Under the pieces are notes generated by a model, which did not search any database, was not told where the DNA came from, and worked only from the letters and a program-made list of their open reading frames with translations. A program made the position numbers and the translations under genes. Shown here one piece after another: positions 11,110 through 23,607 of a stretch of 64,000 nt of DNA (positions within the stretch are counted from its first letter, which is position 1; each line of letters starts with the position of its first letter). Source of the stretch: Sycobia sp. Sy_11 (lineage: Eukaryota; Arthropoda; Insecta; Hymenoptera; Epichrysomallidae); the NCBI GenBank assembly GCA_018907035.1, contig JACCIC010000226.1, forward strand, positions 186,001 through 250,000. Reading direction: 5' to 3'.

Positions 11110-12789
11110 TTGGAACATGTGCAAAATTCTAAAAACAAATGGATAAATACAAAACTTTCTGTCTGCTCCAAACCCCAACAGAACATTAAAAACGTTGAAG
11201 AAGCTCTAAATAAGATATGTTCCCCGTGGTGTAAAGCGAACCCTGAGTGGTTACCTTATTGTACAACAAATCAATTCTTAGAATCAACGTTTGATTTCAC
11301 GGAATTTAATATTGCAGTTGAAAGTAAATCTACTCACTCTTCATGCGGCGTTGATGGCATCGATTATGATATTATCAAAAAAATTCCTATCAAATTCAAA
11401 CTTATATTACTAGATATTTTTAACCAAATGTATATCGCAGGTGACTATCCGACTGACTGGAACAAATCGTTTGTGCATTTTATAAAAAAGACAGATAGTC
11501 AAACTTATGGACCTATTAGCTTAACCTCCTGTATGTGTAAAATTTTTGAAACCATGTTAAAAAATAAATTTTTATGGTGGCTCGAATTCTCAGGCACTCT
11601 TCCCAGCAGTCAATCTGGTTTTCGAATAGGGCAATCTACTACGGATAACCTGATCAATTTCATTCTAAATATAGACGAAGCATTCGCTAAAAAAAAGAAT
11701 TTGCTGACAATATTACTCGATGTAAAAAGCGCTTTCAACAATGTAAATATCACTATATTATTACAAAATCTAGCCAACATCGGATGTCCGAAAAAATTTA
11801 TTCAATTTATAAAATTTATTACGACTGAAAGATGAATCTATATGGACATTAACGGAACTCACTCCCGACTTGCTCATAAAGGCTTGCCACAGGGAGGAGT
11901 TCTCAGTCCCTTGCTCTACTGTTTATATGTCCGAGAAATTTGCACGAAACTACCGAAAAGTATTGTAATCTCGTAATTTGCAGATGATATCGCGTTGTAT
12001 TGTAAACGTACTTCAATAAATTCGTCGAAAAATCTCTTGGAAAAATCCATATGTAGCATATCAACGAAATTAGAAAAATTAGGTCTTGAGCTCTGTCCGG
12101 CAAAATCTGTTTTTATTCACTTTAACAAAAAGCAGATTCTTCCTGACAGTACCGATATCCTTATTAAAAATACACCAGTTAAATCCAGTGGTACAGTGAA
12201 ATTTTTAGGCTTAATCCTAGATTACAAACTTACTTTAGACGAACTTATTCACTACATTAAAAAAATGTTTAAAAACCTAAATTTAATAAAGTTTTTACGA
12301 GGAATATGGTGGGAATCGTCTCCGGAGACTCTACTTACTGTTTATAAAAGTTTTGTACGATCGGTTCTAGGCTATGGTTGTTTTTTATACTTTCCATCTG
12401 AAATTAAAAAAATAAACCAAAAACTAAAGTACGCTGCGATACGACTATCACTAGAATATAGAGCAAGCACGCCTACTAACATTCTACTAGCTGAATCAAA
12501 ACTATCACGCTTGTATCACAGAGCTGAATATTTATGTACTAAATACATTTGTAAAATATTATCAAATACGCAACTCCTAGTATATTACACAATAAGTCGC
12601 ATCACTGATGCATTTTCAAAAAATTCCAAGTTCTATAACAAATTTTCAAGGTATATACTCAAAACATGTATACACGATGTTACTAAAGCAAATGAAATTA
12701 TAGTATATAGTAATTCTCATTACACTACATTCATGTATCATTATGACATTTTAAAAACTCATATCACTGTTGATATTACTCTCGGATAA
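11110..12789 (+). pseudogene. ORF2 reverse transcriptase domain
   Basis: One frame runs through the whole domain with two internal stops, TGA at 11833-11835 and TAA at 11974-11976. Motifs in order: SCGVDGIDYDIIKKIP near the N-terminus, YGPISLTSCMCKIFETML (motif 2a), SGFRIGQSTTDNL (motif 3), LLDVKSAFNNV (motif A Asp), KGLPQGGVLSPLLYCLY (motif B), FADDIALY directly after the TAA (motif C Asp-Asp) and VKFLGLILDYKL (motif E). All catalytic Asp residues remain, so the damage is mostly point mutation. The C-terminal 200 codons form the thumb region. RNase H follows in another frame. Confidence 0.78.
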
Positions 12790-12815
12790 TCGCTTAAACA
12801 CTTTTAGCAACCAAA

Positions 12816-13729
12816 TCAAATAATCAACAACCTGACTACTCAAGATAATTTTTATGCCATATATACAGATGGTTCCAAATCGCCACACTCTGTTTCCGTT
12901 GGTTGTGCTTGTTATTGCGAAAAGCTTAACATTTCCATTGTCAAGCGCATCAACAAAGAAGCCTCTATTTTCACAGCAGAATGCACAGCTTTAAGCGAGG
13001 CTATAAATATTGCGGTTACACATCCAAATAAAAACTTTATTATTTTTACAGACTCGCTCAGTACCTTAATGACGTTAAAATAGCCTTCATTTCATATATA
13101 CACTAACCCGATAACTCTTGAAATTAGAAAGAGAATATATAGACACTTACAAAATTCGCAAAATAATAATATACATTTTTATTGGATCCTAGCACACATT
13201 GGCATTACTGGTAACGAAATAGTGGATAACCTCGCAAAATTCGCAGCATCACAACCTTCTTCTATCCCTAGTAAAATACCATTTTCAGACTTTAAAGATA
13301 CAATAAAAAAGCAAGCAAGGGATAAAACTATTACTGAAATTCAGCGTCAAGGAGAGTACAAGTGTAAAAAATACTTTAAATATTTTTAACAGTAACAAAA
13401 AATCTTGGTTTTATAAAAAAAATATTCCTCGAGAAATAATAAGCATAATTAATAGATGTCGTTCCGACCACTACAATCTTGCTTACTCACTCGCAAAAAT
13501 AAATATGGTACAAAGCGCTGAATGTCAATGCGGAAATGAAATACAAGATTTAGATCACCTATTGTGGCAATGCGAATTGTACGAAAACTCACGATCTTCA
13601 CTTCTTTGTAAACTAGCTAATATTAATCTGGTCCGGCCTCTTTGTAGTCAAATCTTACTAGCAAACCCTACTATAGCTATCTGTAACGCTCTAAGCTGCT
13701 TTTTACAAGAATGTAATCTTCGACTATAG
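12816..13729 (+). pseudogene. ORF2 RNase H domain and C-terminal Cys/His motif
   Basis: RNase H motifs occur in order: YAIYTDGSK (Asp, about 12853), TAECTALSEAI (Glu, about 12980), FTDSLSTLMTLK (Asp, about 13045) and HIGITGNEIVDNLAK (His and Asp, about 13198). Each catalytic position looks conserved, but the frame is shifted relative to the RT domain and a TAG interrupts it at 13081-13083. After a further break, a frame to 13729 contains a C-Q-C then H then C spacing (CQCGNEIQDLDHLLWQC), a CCHC finger typical of LINE ORF2 C-termini. The domain degrades the RNA template during cDNA synthesis. Confidence 0.72.
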
Positions 13730-14029
13730 ATAATAATTAAAATAGCGTAATAATGTAAATCAATTTAAAATATTCCATTCCTTGTAATAATTGTTATAGC
13801 AATATAATCTCATATAGAGGTTCAATTTGCTTAATAAATAAAAAAAAAAAAAACATTTAAGAATATATTTAAACATACAAACTGAAACATTTAAGAAATA
13901 GATATAAAATTATCAATTAATATATATTTATAAATACATCTAAGGTTACAAATTAATCATGAAAATAGATACAAAATTACACACTAAAAATTTTACTTTT
14001 TAAAATGAGTCCGTAACAATATACGAGTA

Positions 14030-14155
14030 TATAAATTAATAAATATTATCATCGATTTTACCGTCTTTTAGACAATAATATATTGTATTAAAAAAATTAC
14101 AGTCAGACTTTCCCTGTTTATGATCACCCACGAAGAATCTGAAACAGACATTACT
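14030..14155. repeat. single-arm copy of an inverted-repeat element
   Basis: The stretch from AAATATTATCATCGATTTTA through TTACAGTCAGACTTTCCCTG to GATCACCCACGAAGAATCTG matches, with divergence, one arm and the centre of the inverted-repeat element at 32862-33125. Only one arm is present. The surrounding 13856-14325 is AT-rich with no gene, and includes a short (TA)n near 14190. Confidence 0.6.
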
Positions 14156-14318
14156 ACTAATAGAATATATTTATACATAGTATATTTATAATATATATAT
14201 ATATATATATAATTATATTATATTATTCATATATATTGCATATATATTTTTTATTAAATTTTTCCATATTATGAATTTATGTAATTAATAATAATACAAA
14301 TTAAACGAATTTCTTATG

Positions 14319-14326
<8 letters not shown>

Positions 14327-14367
<41 letters not shown>
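14327..14367. repeat. (TAA)n microsatellite at the 5' edge of the R1-clade element
   Basis: About 13 perfect TAA/AAT units. The last unit supplies the AT of the ORF1 ATG (14366-14368). A shorter (AAT)n lies beyond the 3' end of the element at about 18645-18657. Confidence 0.95.
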
Positions 14368-14368
<1 letters not shown>

Positions 14369-15379
14369 GAAATCGGACAGTATGAACTGAAGCGAATGAG
14401 ACTGCTCCGACAAAAACAGAAAGATAAAGGACGGAGTGAATGTGAGGAGGCAACTCCTCAGAAACGGAAAAGAGACCGTCAGACCCCTACTCCGGAGCAG
14501 GCGGCCGCACAACAGCGGACGATCGAGACCGAAACATGGGCGAAGGTGGTCTCAAAACATAAAAAACCGAAAACGACCGAGACGGACAACAAACCAACAA
14601 AAGAGCAGCCAAAAGCGAGACTCCAAGGTCGCGGGTCTGATCGCCCTAACCTCAAAGGCAGGGGAGGAGCGATCATGATCAAGCCGGCTGAGGGACAGAC
14701 GTACGTCGAAGTGGTACGTACAATACGGCAAAAGGTGGACCCTGACAAGTGTAATACTCAAGTCAGAACAATAAGAAAGACAAAAGACGGTGCGGTACTT
14801 TTACAACTCTCCAGACAGAACAACGAGACGGACTTCCGACAGGTTCTTCAAGACGCTGTAGGAGAGACTGGACGCGTAAAAGATTTGACCTCCAGGGTGA
14901 CACTGGAATTCCTAGACTTGGACTGTGTCACGACCAACGAGGACATCGCGAACGCGTTAAATCGGGAAACGGGACGGACTGCAGACCGTCGGCCCCATGT
15001 TTTCGACGTTAACAGTCGAGGACAGAGAATGGCGGTCTGCGATTTTGACGTAAAAGAGGCTACCGACCTCTTAAGGAAAGGGCGTATTAAAATCGGGTGG
15101 GTTGTATCAAGAATAAGAGCAAGGATACGCGTCTCGCGATGCTATAGATGCCTCGGGTTCGGTCATGTACGGAAAGACTGTAAAGGACTGGACAGACGAA
15201 GCTGCTGCTGGCGATGCGGCCTTGAGGGTCATTCCCACAAGGACTGCAAGAGTCGTGGGGAGTGTTTCCTGTGCACTGAGGATAATATCCGAGACAGGGG
15301 ACACTTACCCGGCTCGTCCTCGTGTGCCGCGTTCAGGATAGCACTAACAGAACAGAAGACAAAGACAGTCACACAATGA
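14366..15379 (+). CDS. R1-type ORF1 (gag-like nucleic-acid-binding protein)
   Basis: 337-codon open frame. The N-terminal 130 residues are Lys/Arg/Gln/Thr-rich and probably unstructured. A folded region follows (VEVVRTIRQKVDPDKCNTQV onward) as in R1 gag-like proteins. The C-terminus has three Cys/His knuckles: CYRCLGFGHVRKDC (C-x2-C-x4-H-x4-C) near residue 260, CWRCGLEGHSHKDC near residue 280, and CFLC with a distant H and C near residue 300. Such proteins coat the element RNA. The chosen ATG is partly made of the flanking AAT repeat, so the true N-terminus is probably lost; full R1 ORF1 proteins are usually longer. The TGA overlaps the ORF2 ATG. Confidence 0.82.
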
Positions 15380-18352
15380 CGACGACGATACTCCAATGCA
15401 ATATGAACGGGAGTAGCGTGGCAGACGCACTGCTCCCGCAGATTGCGGCGGAACTGAACATCGACGTGCTGATTATCAGTGAGCAATACAAAGACAGACG
15501 ATTACCGACTTGGCTCACAAGCGGCTCGGGCAAGTCCGCAGTTTGGTTACGTGGAAAGGTTGCGTCGAATATCGTACGCAGCGGGACTGAGGAGGACTGT
15601 GTCTGGGTAACGGTCGCTGACATAACCTATGTCAGTGTTTACCTGAGCCCAAACAGCAGTGCCTCCGAGTACGCGGCTAAACTTGGAAAAATCGAGGACG
15701 CGTTGCGGGAAATCCCTGGTAACGAGATCGTGGCGGACGACTTTAACGCGCGGGCGATCGAGTGGGGAATGCCCTTGACCAACAGACGGGGAAGACTGCT
15801 GCTGGAGATGGCCGCAAGGCTGGACTTGGCAGTAGTTAACGAAGGAACGATACCGACGTACAGACGACCAGGGTATGGTAACTCCATACCAGACGTGACT
15901 CTGACCTCGGACAGAATTCGAACCAGGATAAGGGCGTGGCGGGTGATCCAGGACTATACGGCCAGTGATCACCAGTACATTGCCTTCAAACTGACAGACG
16001 CGACGAGACAGACGAGGAGACGGGGCACAACATCTACGGGGTGGAACCCCAAACGCCTAGACATAGACGAACTCGAAAGGTATCTGCAAAATGCAGAACC
16101 TCCCTTACGAGAAATGCCTCAAGAGTTGACGAACCGGGACAGGGTGGAGGCGTTAGCGGCGGCAACGACTGGCTTTCTCCAGCGCCTATGCGATGCCACC
16201 ATGCCCAAGAAACGGAAAGTACTAAACAGACGACAAACATACTGGTGGACAGCCGAGATCGCGGATCTCAGAAGCAATTGTTTGAAGCTGAGACGGAAAG
16301 CTCAACGAGCCCGAAGTCGAGGCGTAGTGGGACTATACTCTACGGAGTATAGTCGCGCCAGACAGCGACTGAGATACGCGATCAATGACAGTAAGAAACG
16401 GTGTTGGACAAAACTAATCAACGAGGTAGACTCAGATCCCTGGGGCAACGGTTATAAAATTGTAACATGCGCCCTGGGAGGTCGGGGTCCGCCGGAACTA
16501 CGAGACGCGAAAGTGATGGAGCGGATAGTTGAGAGACTTTTCCCAACCCATCCCAACGGAACGGACGCGACAAACGAAATGACAGATATAGAGATCCCTC
16601 TCTTCACGCAGGAAGAGCTCTGCAGAGCTTCGAATGCGTTGAAGCCTAACAAGGCCCCGGGTCCCGATGGCATACCTAGTGAGGTGTTACCGGGTGGTCG
16701 CTTCGCGCCGCCCGGACATCCTTTTGGGTTTGTACAACGGGTGTCTGGTGGAGGGAGTTTTTAGCAGGCTCTGGAAGGAGGCTCGATTGGTTCTCATCCG
16801 TAAGTCTAAGGGGAACCCCGATTTGCCTTCTTCATACAGGCCTCTCTGCCTACTAAATACGGCAGGGAAGCTGTTGGAGCTACTGCTGAGACCAAGACTG
16901 TCACAGGCAATTCAAAACGCCGGAGACCTATCCGAACAACAACACGGATTTAGAAAAGGACGGTCGACAATCGGAACTATAGGTGACGTGACGAACATCT
17001 TTCATGCGGCGAACAGGGGCTGTCATGCAACCAGACCACTGGTTCTGTTGATGACCCTGGACGTTCGTAACGCCTTTAACTCTGCAAAATGGACAGCGAT
17101 ACTGGGGGCGTTGGAGTTGACTTTCAAGGTTGACTCCTACCTCCTTCGTATCATACGGGACTACTTACGAGACCGAGGACTGACGTATGATACTTTGGAC
17201 GGAAAGAAATGGAAACGCGTGACAGCGGGGGTGGCGCAGGGTTCCATTTTAGGCCCCGACTTCTGGAACGTACAATACGACGGTTTGCTGACACTAGACA
17301 TGCCCTCCGACGCGCGTCTCATTGCCTATGCCGACGATGTGGCAGCCGTGATAGTCGCACGCGACTATCACTTGATTCAGTTAAAGCTGAATCAGGTCAT
17401 GAGACGCGTGAACGAATGGATGACAGATCACGGACTGCAGCTCGCGCTGCAAAAGACTGAGTTGTTGCTGCTGACTCGCAGACGTATACAGACGGTGTTT
17501 CCGATGACGTTAGGGACGGAAAGAATGGAAACCAGGAGTGAAGTCAAGTACCTTGGCGTTACCTTGGATACGAAGCTGAGCTTCTGGCCCCACCTACGAA
17601 ACGCGGCGACAAAGGCAGCTGAAAAGACCAAGGCTCTAAGTAGACTGATGGCCAATACCAACGGACCGAAACAGAACGTTCGGAGACTGCTGATGAGCCT
17701 TACCCACTCGATTTTGCTTTACGGGGCGGAGGTTTGGGCTGACGCGATGAATATCAGGAAACGCGCGAACGCCATGAAAAGCGTACAAAGGGTGGGCGCG
17801 TTAAGAATCGCGTGCGCGTATCGTACCGTGTCTGAGAGCGCCGTTTTCGTGATTGCTGGGGTCATTCCCATCGATCTGCTCGCGGCCGAACGGAAGCGAA
17901 TTTACGAGCGGAGCTCGAACGTTGGAAGGGAAGACGCTGTGACTGAAGAACGGACGAAGACCATCGAGACATGGCAGAGACGGTGGACGACGGACGAAAG
18001 AGGACGGTGGACGAAAAGACTAATACCCGAAATCGGTCTGTGGAAAGAGAGGAAATACGGAGAGGTGAACTTCTACCTTACCCAATTTCTGTCCGGACAC
18101 GGATACTTCCGTAAGTACCTCTGCAAGATGAAGAGGGTCGCCTCTTCAGAATGTAAGTACTGCGATTACACATTTTTTGTGTGCGAACATTGGACTGAGC
18201 CACGACTAGAGTTACAGACGAGGACAGGTGTGATCACGCCAGAAAACGTGACGAAAATTATGATGACGGACGCGGATAGCTGGCGGTTGATCGCAAAATA
18301 CGTTATGAATGTGCTTCAGAACAAAAGAGCAGATGGATGTCTGGACGATTGA
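15376..18352 (+). pseudogene. R1-type ORF2 (endonuclease and reverse transcriptase) with one frameshift
   Basis: The ATG at 15376-15378 overlaps the ORF1 stop (ATGA). Endonuclease motifs: ILQCNMNG, VADDFNARAIEWG (usually GDFNA, so one Gly is Asp) and SDHQYIAF. Reverse transcriptase motifs: NKAPGPDGIPSEVL, RPLCLLNTAGKLLE, TLDVRNAFNSAKW (motif A), GVAQGSILGPDFWN (motif B), IAYADDVAAVI (motif C) and VKYLGVTLD. One extra C at 16690/16691 shifts the frame just after SEVL; the downstream frame then runs open to 18352. Near 18155 the C-terminal finger reads CKYCDYTFFVCEHW, too short for the usual spacing and lacking its DTxEH part, suggesting an in-frame deletion. About 990 residues across the shift. 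Confidence 0.83.
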
Positions 18353-18644
18353 AAGTCTATGAAGAGTGAATGTAATATCGAGTATGCATGAGAATCTGGA
18401 ATGAAAGATATGAACGTGAAATGACCACGCAAGGACTGCCGCCCAGGCTGAAGTAATGTGTATAACAGTTCCGGGCTGGTGTCGGTGCAACACGGAGATA
18501 TGTGTTTAGTGCGTAGTGACATGGGTTTTCTGTCGAGTCGCACATACTCCGGTGGTCATTTTTCAGGACCATTCTTGCTGAACGACCATCGGAGATGCAT
18601 AAACAGCATTCACAGACTCCGAAAAAAAAAAAAAATAAATAAAA

Positions 18645-20054
18645 ATAATAATAATAAATTTTTAATGCAATTTGTTCTATCTTGGTTGGTAATAAATATA
18701 AAAATTATTTGTAATATCTTTTGTATCTTAATCCATAGTACATACTAATGGACTTATAGTGGTGCAGGATAAATACTTTTCGAATAAACTTTTATTACTT
18801 ATATTTTTAGATAATAATATAGCCTTTGTATTCTGCACATTATTTAATCGATAAATTTTCTATATTTCTATTAGTATCAGTTGATTTGATAAGCCTGTAG
18901 ATTTATGATTATTAAATAGTCGATCAAATAATTATTTGCTTAGTACAAAATAATGCAATAATAATAGCATAATAGTAATTTCAAATTTCAAAGGTTATAG
19001 AATTTAATAAATTGTATCAATTATAAATCAAACTAAAGGAGTGTATGCTTCATATTTTGCGCTATTTAATTAGTCGTAATTAATTTTATAGATATCGATG
19101 ATTATGTTTAATGTAATATTAATATCAAATAATACAAAAACAATAAAATTTATTTTGTAAAATACATAAGTTAAAACTAATAAGGACATATGGAAAGAAA
19201 ACCACAATTTTTTTTATATACTGTATATACTGTATACGTATAATCTGCTTTATTCAGTACCTTCTATATATTCAATCTGTGTTACATCATTGGTGAATGT
19301 TTATTCAACTTATCAATAGCGATTTTTGCCATTGCACACATCGCACGGCAAAGATTTATAAATAACGTTGGAAATTCGGTGTCGTCGTTGGATATGGATG
19401 ATATAATTACTGTTACACAAAAAAGAAACATGTGTTCTTTGTTTTTGTATATTGTTTTACATGCAGTTACTAATGCAACAATATTTGAAAAATCATAAAA
19501 AAAATTTCAAACAAAAGTTATAGATTTGTTCAAAATACATTTTATTATTCTATGCATTTTTTGGTAGAAGTGATATTTCTGGAGAAAATGAAAGATATCC
19601 ATCTTGGGATCCCTTGAACTATCGATGATAGTATGACTGTCTCCACGTTCCGTTCTCCAAATAGTTAAGTAGAAATATTTCAACCTCCTTTTTCCCAGGA
19701 AGAACTGCTTATAGAGAAAAAATTCATAGAATCAATAAGTTATATTTGAACGATTTCTATAATATTTGTTTGAAATATTTTTACACATTTTATGTATTTT
19801 TCGGAAAAAGTACAAGAACCATATTTTTTATCATATCACCATGAACATTCAATTTCCGCCAAAAGTCACTATGATAATTAGTAATCAATATCCCAAAGAA
19901 CATAAATGAACAGAATTTCAGCAAAATCGGGTGTGGACGCTTTTTAGAAATCTATCCAACATTTTTATATAATGGGGGAATAATAATTATAAATTATTTT
20001 AAAATTGCTTGATGTAAAACGTTATTTCTGTAAGCGTGCTTCAAAAGAGAAAAT
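18645..20054. other. gene-free AT-rich stretch
   Basis: Starts with a short (AAT)n at about 18645-18657, then AT-rich sequence with no supported coding or RNA gene. Confidence 0.6.
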
Positions 20055-20063
20055 GATGCTTAT

Positions 20064-20268
20064 GAGGCCTACGATGGCTGAATTGCTAGGGCGAAGAACT
20101 AGTAACTTGGTGATCCGAGTTCAAATCCCGGTCTCGACCGATTGACACAGGCACCGCTGTAATAATTTACATGTGCTTTGTTTACACACAGATCGTAGAC
20201 CTCCGTCGCTGATTAGCACCGGTATTTGGAAGCATAAATAGAGCGACGTTCAATAACATAAAAAAAAA
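20064..20268 (+). mobile_element. tRNA-derived SINE with 9-bp target-site duplication
   Basis: A 205-bp unit with an internal RNA polymerase III promoter: an A-box-like TGGCTGAATTGCTAGG at 20075-20090 and a B-box GAGTTCAAATCCC at 20117-20129. A tRNA-unrelated body follows, ending in eight A residues. GATGCTTAT occurs immediately before (20055-20063) and immediately after (20269-20277), a clean target-site duplication showing LINE-type insertion. The tRNA-like head (about 20064-20137) lacks a convincing cloverleaf, so it is not a functional tRNA gene. The partner LINE is unknown. Confidence 0.85.
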
Positions 20269-22246
20269 GATGCTTATATCATTTTCGAGATTATTTTCTT
20301 CTGTTTTTTTCGTTCGATTTTATGTCGTTCTTCCTTCTTCTCTGTTTCAATACAAATAGGGGGAGAAGCGTCTGGAGTAGCATTTTACACAATATATCGT
20401 TGTCGATTGTGCGCGACTGGTCTATTGCTTTCCAATATATGTATATGATATAATTATAGATAGTCATAGTAATTAATAGTTAGAGCTGATGCTGTCGGAA
20501 AGGGGGAATGCACTCCATTGAAGGCTCATATTGCGGAAGTCGCTGTGATCCTATATATTATATTGTCTGTTTTCTTTTCTTGAGACGATTTCTCAATAAT
20601 ATTCGCTATACAGTTGCAGTCCCATAAGCTTATATATAATTTATTCTTTAGTTATATTATTCTTCTTTCATTTAAAAGATTTTTTTATCTCTATTACATG
20701 TCGCAAGAATCACTTGATTGCTCTCCAACTATAATAAAAGTGGTGGTTATAAGATTTATGAGATATTTGTTAATTTTAACATATCTGTATAAATAATATG
20801 GATCTTTTGGAAAATTGATCAAAAATGATGAGGAAGCTTTACTGATGGATGCGATATAATTATATGTATCAAAAGTCTATATTTTTTATCCATTACGTAG
20901 AGTAGTTGTTGAAATCTAATTTATTTAAGACGAGGTTCAGTGTATTAGATATTATATAAATGTGAAATACGAAAAGTTTATCTATAATAATTTTTAATTT
21001 CTTATAATAGTATATATATTTTATAAAAAGAAGAACAATAAAAATTCTTTAATTATGTTATATAATCTTTGCCTATTGACTTGGAAAATCTTTGTATTAA
21101 TCACTAAAAATTCGTACCATTTATACATTCAATCAATGCTATATCGTTATACATATAAAAAGATCGTGTTGTTGCTTGCACATACTGTTGCATTTTTTTC
21201 ATTTCTTTATTATTCGAAAAATGTCGCAATGTATACAATAGAGTCACCATACGTTTTCCCCGTACTAATAATACACTTATAATGAACATATATATAATGT
21301 AAATCTCTCGTCGAAATATGAAAAATGAAGATTTTGTTGGATCTGTAGTATATATGTTATATAGTGCGTAACGGTCTTCAAATAAAAATATCTAGCTCTT
21401 TCGGAGTGCATCGTCACCTCCCATACACCAATGGTATATTTGTTTTAGCTACTTCATTCCTCATTCATACTACATGTAATATAATTATACAGAGTTTCAA
21501 AAAAATCTGTAATAACTGAAGAATATTGTATATGAAAAAATAAAAGATTTCAAAGAATAACTGATTCACTTAAAATTTTAGCATATGTTTTTGAATTAAA
21601 GGAAGAAGCAAAAAGTTCAGAGTTTCTCTACCTTCAAAATATCGATTTTTCTATGGATTTTTTAGATTGTATCAAGATTTGATTATTCCTTATAAAATAA
21701 CATATTGTAGTAATCTCTTATTGATCTACACTCTTATAAACGCATATCAAATACCTTTGTTTTTCTTTTCAATAAATTATGGAATTAAAATATATAACAA
21801 GGCTTTATAACGAAATAAATTGAGCAGGTTACGTTGAAATAATAAGTTAAACAATTTATTTATTATATCTTGCATTTTACCGGCCGAGATTATGTGCAAA
21901 TATTATACATAGAATTTGGGAAGTTTCCGCATAATAGCAGTGAATTTTATAAAAAGTATTAGATCCTCGAATACATTCAATAAATTTATTTGCTGTAATT
22001 TAAAGGTAAATTACTTAAATGAATTCTAAAATAAATAACTGATACAGGATATATACTTTATATATATTGTAAGAAAGGTCTCTTAAATGTAGTTTCAAAA
22101 TCCTTTCATATATTTTCTGAAGTCTAAAAACTGCGGCAACATATATATAGAAGTTTTCTATAAATTGAATGTAACAATTTTTAGCACATTTGAATAGTGT
22201 AACTTTATTATCGCCTTTATATATGCTTCGTTGTGAAGATCTACTC

Positions 22247-22267
22247 TCTGTCTCTCTGTCTCTCTGC

Positions 22268-22346
<79 letters not shown>
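22247..22346. repeat. (CT)n microsatellite
   Basis: About 100 bp of CT with a few TGTC interruptions at the left edge. Confidence 0.95.
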
Positions 22347-22353
<7 letters not shown>

Positions 22354-23546
22354 CTATCTCTCTCACCATGCTTGCCTTTTATGCCCACTTATCTGAACTT
22401 TTAGAGAATGTTTCTACATAACACTTGCGTATAACTTTTATTTTCTTCGATCTATTCCAGAAAATTGATTCAGTACCGCATAATGCAGCTTATTCGGCAT
22501 GTCCGATTATAGCTATATTATTATAATATAATTACAAAGTTTATAATGACTGCGTTTTCTAAATCAGGAGTGTACGTTTTGCATGACCTAATAACGATGC
22601 TATTGTTTTCCTTCACAACTTGTGTGCATATGAATAATACAAATAATATAAGTGCTAAATATAATAATTCGAAATAATAAACGGCCGTGCCTTGTAGGAT
22701 AGATGGAACTTTAATGTGATAATAAAAATCTAATGCTTTTTTATGTACTTAGATTGTCATGTATTTATGTAGTTCAAAGCGGTTCAAAAACTTTTGAGTA
22801 TATTCTTGAGTATCCCACTGCTATATGAATAATAAGAATCGATCAAATTCAATCTAAAATCTGCAGTACTAAATTTCACTCTAATAATAAAATTGGGTAA
22901 TTATATCATTACGTGATGTGGATAAATTTACGCTAGAAAAGCTGAAACGCTTCAATGAACGGTGGTATATTATAGTCATTACGTCACTTCAACTGCAAAA
23001 TCACAACTTTAGCACGATTTTTTGGTTCTTGGTAATATAAATTATCGTTTAGCACTTTTGTGTAAGTCAAGTAGATTATTTTTATCTTGTGAAACAATTT
23101 ACACCGAAGTAAATAATCAATACACACACTGCAGCATCAGTGATTAAATATACTATTATTTCGCTTGAAAAGTCTGTATAATAAACATTATGTATGAGGA
23201 ACATATTATGCGAAATCATTATACATAGTTTACAGAAATCTGAGTTTTTCAAAAAGGAAATGTTTAAAATATACTTAAGAGATCAATGTGCAGTTAACTT
23301 ATTACACGTAATAAAAAACTTTCGCATATATAATATAAAGGATCCAGAAAAACTAATCGGATGCGCAGGTAATATATCATATTAGGACAGTTTTGTTTTT
23401 ATAATTCTCACTTAAATGTGTGTATGTCTGCGTGTGTGTATAGCACTTAAAATTATACAACTTTAATCGAAGTAAAAACAATACGATTTTTAGTTTTTTC
23501 TTTTATGTTATTTGAAACTTTAGTTAAAACGAAGAAAAGCGCACGA

Positions 23547-23549
<3 letters not shown>

Positions 23550-23604
<55 letters not shown>
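23550..23604. repeat. (TA)n microsatellite
   Basis: Pure alternating AT, about 55 bp. Confidence 0.95.

Positions 23605-23607
<3 letters not shown>

Larger units (their letters stand above)
9060..13855 (+). mobile_element. non-LTR retrotransposon with RNase H (I/LOA-like group), decayed
   Basis: One plus-strand element carries ORF1 remnants (9177-9988), an endonuclease (9985-10852), reverse transcriptase (11110-12789), RNase H (about 12850-13390) and a Cys/His C-terminal motif (about 13520-13729), and ends in an A-rich tail at 13841-13855. An RNase H domain inside ORF2 is known from the I, LOA and related clades, so I place it there by domain order only. A perfect hairpin (GTACTGGGG / CCCCAGTAC around ACTTCGG) at about 9069-9094 may mark the 5' untranslated region. 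I could not identify a target-site duplication. Total length of about 4.8 kb fits a nearly full-length copy. Confidence 0.8.
14366..18644 (+). mobile_element. R1-clade non-LTR retrotransposon, nearly intact, between (AAT)n arrays
   Basis: Two overlapping plus-strand frames make up the element: ORF1 with three Cys/His knuckles and ORF2 with endonuclease plus reverse transcriptase and no RNase H, the layout of the R1 clade. The 3' untranslated region is about 270 bp and ends in an A-run (18622-18635). GC content is far higher than in neighbouring DNA. (AAT)n flanks both sides, so insertion into a microsatellite is likely, as known for some R1-clade families (Waldo, Mino). ORF1 begins right at the repeat, so the 5' end may be truncated. 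ORF2 has one single-base frameshift and one probable in-frame loss in its C-terminal finger. It is the youngest LINE in the window. Confidence 0.88.

Noticed and set aside
20064..20140. Possible tRNA gene (A and B boxes)
   Set aside because: No convincing cloverleaf; A tail and target duplication show that it is a SINE.
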